From NCBI RefSeq assembly GCF_025137375.1, contig NZ_CP073720.1, positions 6,534,501-6,598,500 of the forward strand: a stretch of 64,000 nt of DNA. Reading direction: 5' to 3'. The notes under the pieces were generated by a model. That model was given only the letters and a program-made list of their open reading frames with translations. It was not told the DNA's origin and did no database searches. This stretch comes from Dactylosporangium fulvum. Lineage in GTDB: Bacteria; Actinomycetota; Actinomycetes; Mycobacteriales; Micromonosporaceae. The position numbers and the translations under genes are program-made. Positions 26,126 to 32,338 of the stretch are shown here, one piece after another (position 1 is the stretch's first letter; every line of letters starts with the position of its first letter).

Positions 26126-27467
26126 CGACGGCAATGGGTGGATACGGCGGGTCTTCGGCGCGCTGGTCGGCGTGCCGGCGCGCCGTCCGCGGCTGACCAT
26201 GTTCGCCGGCGGGCTGCTGGTCGGCGTCCTGCTCGCCGCGGCGTTCGCCGTCTGGGTCCGGCCCGCGTTGCGGGACCCCGACCGGCCGGAGCCCGGCGAC
26301 CTGGTCATCCTCAGCGGCCGCGACGACGGCGCCGGCGGCCAGCGGCAGGCGCTCGTCGACCAGTGGAACGCGCTGCACCCGGACAACCAGGCCCGGATCG
26401 AGGAGCTCTCCCAGGTCGCCGACGCCCAGCACAGCGAGATGGCGGCCCGGGCGCAGAGCGGCCGGGGCGGCGTCGACATCTACAACCTCGACGTGACGTG
26501 GACCGCCGAGTTCGCCTCCGAGGGGTACATCCGCAAGCTCGACGAGCGCGCCGCCGACACATCGGGCTTCCTGACCGGGCCGCTGGCCACCTGCCGCTGG
26601 GACGGCGCGCTGTGGGCGCTGCCGTTCAACACCGACGCCGGCCTGCTGTACTACCGCAACCGTCTCGTCGGCACCGCGCCCGCGTCGTGGCCGCAGCTGG
26701 TCGCCGAGGCGCAGGAGGCGCTGAGCCGCCCGGCGCCGGCCGGCCCGCAGCCGGTCGCCGGATACGCCGGCCAGCTCGCCGACTACGAGGGGCTGACCGT
26801 CAACGCCCTGGAGGCGATCTGGGCGGCCGGCGGCGACGTCGTCGACAGCCGCGGCCGGGTGGTCATCGACTCGCCGGAGGCGCAGACCGGGCTGACCCGG
26901 CTGGCGACGGGCCTCGGCTCCGGTGCGCCGCCGCAGATCCTGCCGGACTCGACCGGCTTCGACGAGACCGCCACCACGCAGGCGTTCGCCGAGGGCAAGG
27001 TGGCGTTCATGCGCAACTGGCCGGTGGCGCACCGGGCACTCGAGCCGCGGGAAGGCGCCGACAGCGCGGCGGCGGTCGAGTTCCGGGTGGCGAAGCTGCC
27101 CGGCCCGAGCGCGCTCGGCGGGCAGAACCTGGCGATCGCCGCGGACAGCCGCCACCCGCGCGCCGCGCAGCACCTCATCGAGTTCCTCACCGGCGAGCGC
27201 AGCCAGCAGATCCTGTTCGAGCGCGGCGGGTTCGCGGCGACCCGCGAGATCGTCTACCGCGACACGACAGTGGTGCAGCGGTACCGCTACGCGCCGGTCC
27301 TGCTGGAGGCGATCCGCTCCGCCCGCAGCCGTCCGGTGACCCCGCACTACGCGCAGTTCACCGAGACGTTCCGGCGGATCGTCCGGGAGGCGCTCGCCGA
27401 CGGCGGCCGCCTGCCGGCCGACGCGAAGCCCCGCCTGGAGGCCGCGCTGCAGGGGTACAAACGCTGA
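26118..27467 (+). CDS. Membrane-tethered ABC-type solute-binding protein without permease partners
   Basis: 449 residues. There is no lipobox; instead an N-terminal helix (about residues 25-47, 'LTMFAGGLLVGVLLAAAFAV') tethers it. The rest is a type-I sugar-binding fold: 'LVILSGRDDGAGGQRQALVDQWN', 'VDIYNLDVTWTAEFASEGYI', 'ALPFNTDAGLLYYRN', 'AFAEGKVAFMRNWP' and 'LGGQNLAIAADSRHPRAAQ' as in maltose- and trehalose-binding proteins. No permease or ATPase gene lies next to it. The ATG overlaps the VWA gene by 8 bp, so the two are co-translated and probably act as a pair outside the membrane. Confidence 0.85.
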   Translation: MADDGNGWIRRVFGALVGVPARRPRLTMFAGGLLVGVLLAAAFAVWVRPALRDPDRPEPGDLVILSGRDDGAGGQRQALVDQWNALHPDNQARIEELSQVADAQHSEMAARAQSGRGGVDIYNLDVTWTAEFASEGYIRKLDERAADTSGFLTGPLATCRWDGALWALPFNTDAGLLYYRNRLVGTAPASWPQLVAEAQEALSRPAPAGPQPVAGYAGQLADYEGLTVNALEAIWAAGGDVVDSRGRVVIDSPEAQTGLTRLATGLGSGAPPQILPDSTGFDETATTQAFAEGKVAFMRNWPVAHRALEPREGADSAAAVEFRVAKLPGPSALGGQNLAIAADSRHPRAAQHLIEFLTGERSQQILFERGGFAATREIVYRDTTVVQRYRYAPVLLEAIRSARSRPVTPHYAQFTETFRRIVREALADGGRLPADAKPRLEAALQGYKR

Positions 27468-27478
27468 GGCGGTCTGCT

Positions 27479-28159
27479 TCACGGCATGCGGAAGAACAGC
27501 ATCGGGTCGCGGCCGGCGGGTCCGACCGGGGCGGCGAGCCGGAGCTTGCGTTTCAGGCCGAGCAGCCGGTCGCGGGTGTCCGGGTCGGCGGCCCGCGACG
27601 CCGTGAGGTGGCCGATGCCGTGGCGGCGCAGCCACCCCAGCACCACCGCGCCCTCGCTGCGCGGCCACGGGCGGCGGCCGTGGAACACGTCGTGGACGGC
27701 CACCCCGGCGCCGGGGCGCAGCACGCTGAAGAGCGTGCCGGTGTACCACCGGGCGAAGCCGGCCGTGTGCGCCGCGTCGACGAGGACGAAGCCGGGGGTG
27801 TCGGGGAGCTCGGCGCGGCGGACGTCGCCGGGGACGAACCGCCACCGTCCGTCGGCGAGCGCGGCGGGGACGGTCCGGGTGACGTGGTCCGCCCGGTCGT
27901 ACGTGTGCAGCGTCCCGCACCCGTTGTCACGCAGCGCCCGCAGCAGCCAGGTGGTCGACCAGCCGTGGAACGCCCCGATCTCCACCACGGTCGCGGGGCG
28001 CAGGGCGCGGACCATCAGGTAGGTGATCTCGGCCTCGAGGTCGTCGAGCTTGGCGTGCATCGGACGCTGGGCCCGCAGTTCGCGCTGCTCGTCACGGGCG
28101 CGGCGAAGGTCGGCGGCGTGCTCGCGGTACCACTGGACGATCAGGTCGAGGTGGAGCAT
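27479..28159 (-). CDS. Class I SAM-dependent methyltransferase
   Basis: 226 residues. A helical N-terminus ('HAADLRRARDEQRELRAQ') precedes the SAM motif 'ATVVEIGAFHGWSTTWLL', 'LHTYDRAD' and 'GFVLVDAAHTAGF', where the family has its metal- or catechol-site acid; it resembles O-methyltransferase/CmcI-like enzymes. The substrate is unknown. The ATG shares one base with the TGA of the upstream hydrolase gene (28159-28161), and GGGAGGG lies 5 nt upstream. The two genes thus form a coupled pair. Confidence 0.8.
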   Translation of the reverse strand: MLHLDLIVQWYREHAADLRRARDEQRELRAQRPMHAKLDDLEAEITYLMVRALRPATVVEIGAFHGWSTTWLLRALRDNGCGTLHTYDRADHVTRTVPAALADGRWRFVPGDVRRAELPDTPGFVLVDAAHTAGFARWYTGTLFSVLRPGAGVAVHDVFHGRRPWPRSEGAVVLGWLRRHGIGHLTASRAADPDTRDRLLGLKRKLRLAAPVGPAGRDPMLFFRMP

Positions 28160-28929
28160 CAGGCCCTCCCGTCCACGATCCCGGCGAGCGCGTGGAGGGT
28201 GCCCGTGCCGGCGACGAAGTAGCCGTCGTGGCCGTCGACGCCGTCGACCGGCAGCGCCAGCGCGCCGAACTCCGGGTCGGCCGGGTGCGTGCCGTGGCCC
28301 ACGCCGAGGATCCGCAGGCCCGGCAGGCGGCGGGTCCAGTCGTTCGGTGCGCTGGCGGCCCAGACCCGGGCGGCGGCGCGCAGGTCGGCGGCGCGGTCCA
28401 CGCCCATGCCAGGGCTGCCGAGGGCGACGATGTCGGTGACCCGCGCGTCCAGGCCGGGTTTCGCGGCCGCGATACCGATGACCGTCGAGCCGTAGCTGTG
28501 ACCGACGAGGACGATCCGCGTGCCGGGCAGCGTGGGCAGGAACCGCCGCAGGGCCAGCGCGCCGGCGGCGGCCCGGTCCTCCCGGACGGCGGCGAGGCCG
28601 AGGCCTTCCGGCGGGTCGTAGCCGAGCCAGGCCACCACCGCGACGTCGGCCGAGCCGATCTCGGCGTACAACCGGCGGGCCTGCCACGCGGGCGCCCGGC
28701 GCTCGACCCCGCCGAGGCCGCGGTCGAAGTCGGCGGCGGTGGTGTTCACACCCGGCACCAGGACGACGACGGTACGGGCAGCCGCCACGTCACCGACGAC
28801 CTCCAGGGCGCGGCCGTCGGCGTACCGTCCGCTCTGGACCGCCAGCGGCGGCGGGACCGGCGCCGCGTGGGTCGGGCCGAGGACCGTCCAGCAGAGGGCG
28901 ATGCAGGGAAGGGCCAGCAGCATTCGCAT
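28159..28929 (-). CDS. Secreted alpha/beta-hydrolase (DUF1023-like)
   Basis: 256 residues. A signal peptide (about 1-22, 'MLLALPCIALCWTVLGPTHA') is followed by an alpha/beta-hydrolase domain with the nucleophile elbow 'LVGHSYGSTVIG', an oxyanion-side 'LVPGVNTTAADFDRG', and a late 'GHDGYF' that could hold the His. This is the pattern of DUF1023 hydrolases of actinobacteria, whose substrates are not known. It is co-translated with the downstream methyltransferase. Confidence 0.82.
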   Translation of the reverse strand: MRMLLALPCIALCWTVLGPTHAAPVPPPLAVQSGRYADGRALEVVGDVAAARTVVVLVPGVNTTAADFDRGLGGVERRAPAWQARRLYAEIGSADVAVVAWLGYDPPEGLGLAAVREDRAAAGALALRRFLPTLPGTRIVLVGHSYGSTVIGIAAAKPGLDARVTDIVALGSPGMGVDRAADLRAAARVWAASAPNDWTRRLPGLRILGVGHGTHPADPEFGALALPVDGVDGHDGYFVAGTGTLHALAGIVDGRA

Positions 28930-29021
28930 GGCCCGGACGGTAGGAAGGAGGACGGGTCCGGCTCGTCACTCCGCGGCGCCATCCCGGGCGTAGCTCCCGG
29001 GTATCACGTCCCTTGCTTGCG

Positions 29022-29687
29022 TCACTCCCCCGCGTTGACCAGTCCGGTCTCGTAGGCGAAGACGACGGCCTGCGCGCGGTCGCGGAGGTCGAGCTTGGTC
29101 AGCACCCGGCTGACGTGCGTCTTCACCGTCTGCTCGGCGACGACGAGCGCCGCCGCGATCTCGGCGTTGGACATGCCGCGGGCGATGAGGCGCAGTACCT
29201 CCGTCTCACGCGGGGTGAGCGCGGCGAGCCGGGCGGGCTGGTGCGGCACCGCGCGCGGGCGGGCGGCGAACTGCTCGATCAGCCGGCGGGTGACCGACGG
29301 GGCGAGCAGCCCTTCCCCGGCCGCGACGACCCGCACCGCGTTGACCAGCTCGGCGGCGGGGGCGTCCTTGAGCAGGAACCCGGACGCTCCGGCCCGCAGC
29401 GCCTCGAACACGTAGTCGTCGAGGTCGAACGTGGTCAGCATGAGCACGCGGGGCCGGTGCAGGCCGGGCGCCACGTCCAGCAGCTGCCGGGTGGCCTGCA
29501 GGCCGTCGAGGACCGGCATGCGGATGTCCATGAGCACCACGTCGGGTGCCTGCTCGCGGGCCAGCGCCACACCCTGCGCGCCGTCGGCGGCGTCGCCGAC
29601 GACCACGAGGTCGGGCTGGGCGGCCAGCAGCGCGGCGAAGCCCTGCCGGACCATCGCCTGGTCGTCGACGATCATCACCTTGATCAT
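29022..29687 (-). CDS. NarL/LuxR-type response regulator
   Basis: 221 residues. Receiver domain with Asp54 as the phosphate acceptor in 'VLMDIRMP', acidic pair 'VDDQ' at the N-terminus and Lys in 'FLLKDAP'. The C-terminal LuxR helix-turn-helix (about 155-215) has 'LTPRETEVLRLIARGMSNAEIAAAL' split and 'VKTHVSRVLTKL'. Its ATG overlaps the TGA of the histidine kinase gene in ATGA, so the pair is co-translated. Targets may include the dyad at 30898-30912. Confidence 0.95.
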   Translation of the reverse strand: MIKVMIVDDQAMVRQGFAALLAAQPDLVVVGDAADGAQGVALAREQAPDVVLMDIRMPVLDGLQATRQLLDVAPGLHRPRVLMLTTFDLDDYVFEALRAGASGFLLKDAPAAELVNAVRVVAAGEGLLAPSVTRRLIEQFAARPRAVPHQPARLAALTPRETEVLRLIARGMSNAEIAAALVVAEQTVKTHVSRVLTKLDLRDRAQAVVFAYETGLVNAGE

Positions 29688-30868
29688 GCTTCTCCGTCCA
29701 GGGGGAGCGTCGCCCGTACCAGATAACCGTCCCCGACCGGGCCGGCCTCCAGGGTGCCGCCGACCGCCGCGGCGCGCTCCCGCATGCCCAGCAGCCCGTG
29801 GCCGTCCCTGGCGGTGATCCCGTCGGCGCCGGGTCCATTGTGGACGAATACGCCGAGGGTGTCGTCGGCCCGGGTCAGCCGGATCAGCACCGGGGCACCG
29901 GCGGCGTGGCGCCGCGCGTTCGACAGTGCCTCCTGCACGATCCGGAACGCGGCGAGCCCGACCGCGGGCGGGACCCGCTCCCCCGGCAACGGCTCGAAGG
30001 TGACCTCGACGCCGGCCTCACGCGCGTCGCGGACCAGCCCGGCGAGGTCGTCGAGGACCGGCTGCGGCTCGGTCGGCGGCGGCTGGTCCGAGACGCGCAG
30101 CACACCTAGCAGCCGACGCATCTCGGCGAGCGCCTCGCGTGACGTGCCGGCGATGGCGGCAAGCTCGTCGGCGACGGCCGGTGGCACGCCCTCGATACGG
30201 TAGACGGCGGTCTCGGCGCGCACGGCGATGAGCGACATGTGGTGGGCGACGACGTCGTGCATCTCCCGGGCGATGCGGTTACGCTCTTCGGCGACGGCGC
30301 GGCGCGCCTGTGCCAGCTCGCTGCGCTCCTCCTCCTCGGCGAGGGCCCGCTGGGCCTCCCGGCGCCGGCGGACCTGGTCGCCGATGACGAGGATCGCGAG
30401 AACCGCGAGGATGAGCCCGGTGACGTTGTTCGGGTTGACAAACGCGAAGATCAGCAACAACGCTGAGACGCCGACCCAGACGAGGACGCCCCGCCGATGC
30501 CGGACGGCGACCACGCCGAGGATGACCGGCACCGACAGGATCTGGACGGGCTGCCACGGCCATGGGGTACGTTCGCCGGTGGAGATGGTGATGCCGGTGT
30601 AGACGGCCACGAGCCAGGCGACCCGCCAGGCAAGCAACGGCCGGCCGGCGACAAACGCGACCGGCGCCGCGGTGACGATCGACGCCACGGTGAGGGAAAG
30701 CCCACTGCTGCCAGTGTTGTCGTGCAGATACTCGTATGAGATGAGCCCGCAGAAAACGGCGGCCACGGCCCCGATGAACGGCAACGCCCGTCCGACCCGG
30801 GTCCGCGGATGCACCGCAGGATCGGGCCCGGCCAGGAAGGCCCAGAGATTCCGCAGGCTCGCACGCAC
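29684..30868 (-). CDS. Sensor histidine kinase (HisKA_3 type)
   Basis: 394 residues. The N-terminal part carries about five hydrophobic segments (30-160) and no large outer domain, which suggests membrane or envelope sensing. A coiled coil follows, then 'RIAREMHDVVAHHMSLI' with His204 as phospho-acceptor, and a GHKL ATPase with 'RIVQEALSNARRHA' (N box) and 'GHGLLGMRERAAAVGG' (G box). GTG start; TACCGT (30875-30880) lies 6 nt upstream, so probably leaderless. Confidence 0.94.
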   Translation of the reverse strand: MRASLRNLWAFLAGPDPAVHPRTRVGRALPFIGAVAAVFCGLISYEYLHDNTGSSGLSLTVASIVTAAPVAFVAGRPLLAWRVAWLVAVYTGITISTGERTPWPWQPVQILSVPVILGVVAVRHRRGVLVWVGVSALLLIFAFVNPNNVTGLILAVLAILVIGDQVRRRREAQRALAEEEERSELAQARRAVAEERNRIAREMHDVVAHHMSLIAVRAETAVYRIEGVPPAVADELAAIAGTSREALAEMRRLLGVLRVSDQPPPTEPQPVLDDLAGLVRDAREAGVEVTFEPLPGERVPPAVGLAAFRIVQEALSNARRHAAGAPVLIRLTRADDTLGVFVHNGPGADGITARDGHGLLGMRERAAAVGGTLEAGPVGDGYLVRATLPLDGEA

Positions 30869-30897
30869 ACGGCCACGGTAACCGACGGTTCACCACT

Positions 30898-30912
30898 CAG
30901 GCGTGACGCCTG
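30898..30912 (-). promoter_or_regulatory. Operator-like dyad at the -35 region of the two-component operon
   Basis: CAGGCGT-G-ACGCCTG is a perfect 7-1-7 dyad centred 37 bp upstream of the predicted transcript start at 30868. A 1-nt centre cannot fold as RNA, so it reads as a protein site. Autoregulation by the LuxR-type regulator is plausible. Confidence 0.5.
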
Positions 30913-31578
30913 CCCCAAGCCGCCCCACGCCTCTCCACCGGCCACCGGCGGCCGTCGGCAGGCGGCGTTCGAGTCACTGGGCCGCAGCGCCCACTACGCA
31001 ACCTTCCCCCCGCTGCTGAAGGCCCGAACGCCGGCGCACCGACCCTGTCCACGGCCGCCCGACAACGCCGTGGTGGTGCCCGTCCATTTGCCGGGACGCT
31101 GCCTGACGTGGGGCGCAGCGAGGTCTGGGTCGACGCCGGGGTAGCGCTGAAGAAGGGCACAGTCGAGGTGGCCACACTCAGCGCCACCCGCCCGCCACAG
31201 GCAAGCTTGATCGGACAAATCCGACATCATGGTGCATCGACATCGGTGCATGCGAGGCATTTTCCATGATCCCGAAGCCTTTGTGCCGCGTGGACGACCA
31301 CAAGTCTCCGGGATCATGGAAAGTTGGCCCGATGCACGCCGATACTCATCGATTCAGTCTCGATATGTGGACAGCGGGCGCTCCTGACGGGCTTGGCGTG
31401 CCGACGGGTTGTCGGCGACCTGAACCATCGGCAGGGGTCCGACCGGCACCAACGATCCTGCCGGCGTTTGGCCGGGTCGTCGGCGGGTCGACGCCGGTGA
31501 TCGGCTTGGCGGCCGTGCCGGCCAGGCGGATGGCGGACCGGTGGCAACCGTCTGGCCGGCCCGGGGCGGCATCCCCAG
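30913..31578. other. Gene-free, apparently decayed strip
   Basis: No frame gives a recognisable protein. Short coding-like pieces remain: on the plus strand about 31120-31210 reads 'VWVDAGVALKKGTVEVATL', and about 30965-31010 reads 'FESLGRSAHYATFPPL'. They could be relics of a lost gene. Palindromic sequences follow at 31209-31222 (TCGGA-CAAA-TCCGA) and 31261-31322. Confidence 0.4.
31261..31322. repeat. CATGATC palindrome
   Basis: Arms 31261-31285 and 31299-31322. The outer 14 bp TTTCCATGATCCCG pair perfectly with CGGGATCATGGAAA; the inner part pairs with one bulge. The arm CATGATCCCGAAGCCTT is nearly the same as that of the elements at 8.7 and 41.3 kb. Confidence 0.75.
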
Positions 31579-31914
31579 TCAGTCGCGGCACACCGACGCG
31601 AACAACACCGCGTCCATCCCGAAGACCCCGGCGACCACGCGCGCCCACTCGTCGACGTCGCCAGCGGCGACCAGCGCGACAGCACCGCGCGCCGCCCCGC
31701 CGTGAGGTCCGCATCCTTCGGGGCGGGTCTCGCGCGCCTCGAAGGCGGAACCCACGATGCCCAACCGCACCGCGACCGACCGTGCCTCCTCCGGCGGCTC
31801 CAGGACGTGGGCGCCCGACGAGACCCAGAGCTCCTCGATCGCGGGCGAACTGACCGCCTTGGGCCGTCCTGACCCGGCGCTCGCCGCCGACCAGTTCCTC
31901 GCCCACGCCGCCAC
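31579..31914 (-). CDS. Hypothetical protein, possibly truncated
   Basis: 111 residues if GTG 31914 is used. The C-terminal 80 residues ('VLEPPEEARSVAVRLGIVG', 'VALVAAGDVDEWARVVAGVF') have coding-like composition; the N-terminal 30 are Arg/Ser/Ala-rich and doubtful. On the opposite strand, 31850-31960 is also coding-like ('ALAADQFLAHAATRPARAA'), so one of the two may be a relic. No family recognised. It could be the remnant of a longer gene. Confidence 0.35.
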   Translation of the reverse strand: MAAWARNWSAASAGSGRPKAVSSPAIEELWVSSGAHVLEPPEEARSVAVRLGIVGSAFEARETRPEGCGPHGGAARGAVALVAAGDVDEWARVVAGVFGMDAVLFASVCRD

Positions 31915-31973
31915 GCGTCCGGCCCGCGCCGCCGAGGTGCTCGTCCAGCGGCTCGTGCTGGGACACTGGGTGG

Positions 31974-32333
31974 ATGGGGACGCAGTGGAAGGACCTGCCG
32001 GCGCCGAGGGCGATGACGCCCGCGGAGCGCGCGGTGCTGCGCGCACTGGTCGGGCGCGCCGGGGTTGAGGCGCTGACGGCGCAGGCCGCGACGGCGCGGG
32101 TGACGGCGGTGTGCGCGTGCGGCTGTGCCTCGGTGCGGCTGGCGTGTGAGGGTCCGGCGGTACCGCGGGAGACCGTCAAGGCACTGAGCGACAGCGGACG
32201 TGACGACTACTGCGCCGTCCAGGTCCGCGCCGGTGACGTCGACGTGGTCGCGCACGTCGTCCACGGCATACTCGTCGAGCTGGAACTGTTCGCCGGCGAG
32301 GGCGTGAAGGTGGAGATCCCGAACATCGGATAG
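31974..32333 (+). CDS. Small hypothetical protein with a Cys-x-Cys-x-Cys motif
   Basis: 119 residues from ATG 31974, or 106 from ATG 32013. Helical N-terminus 'TPAERAVLRALVGRAGVEAL', then 'VCACGCASVRL' (three Cys in five residues), then a strand-rich end 'VVAHVVHGILVELELFAGEG'. GC at third positions is strongly coding-like. I do not recognise the family; the Cys cluster may bind a metal. It is convergent with the RNA-repair fusion gene, with 5 bp between the stop codons. Confidence 0.55.
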   Translation: MGTQWKDLPAPRAMTPAERAVLRALVGRAGVEALTAQAATARVTAVCACGCASVRLACEGPAVPRETVKALSDSGRDDYCAVQVRAGDVDVVAHVVHGILVELELFAGEGVKVEIPNIG

Positions 32334-32338
32334 CGCCG

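Noticed and set aside
31757..32068. A 103-residue plus-strand protein before the Cys-rich small gene
   Set aside because: Only the middle third has coding-like codons and it overlaps two other candidate genes out of frame; it may be a relic, but I cannot support it as a gene.
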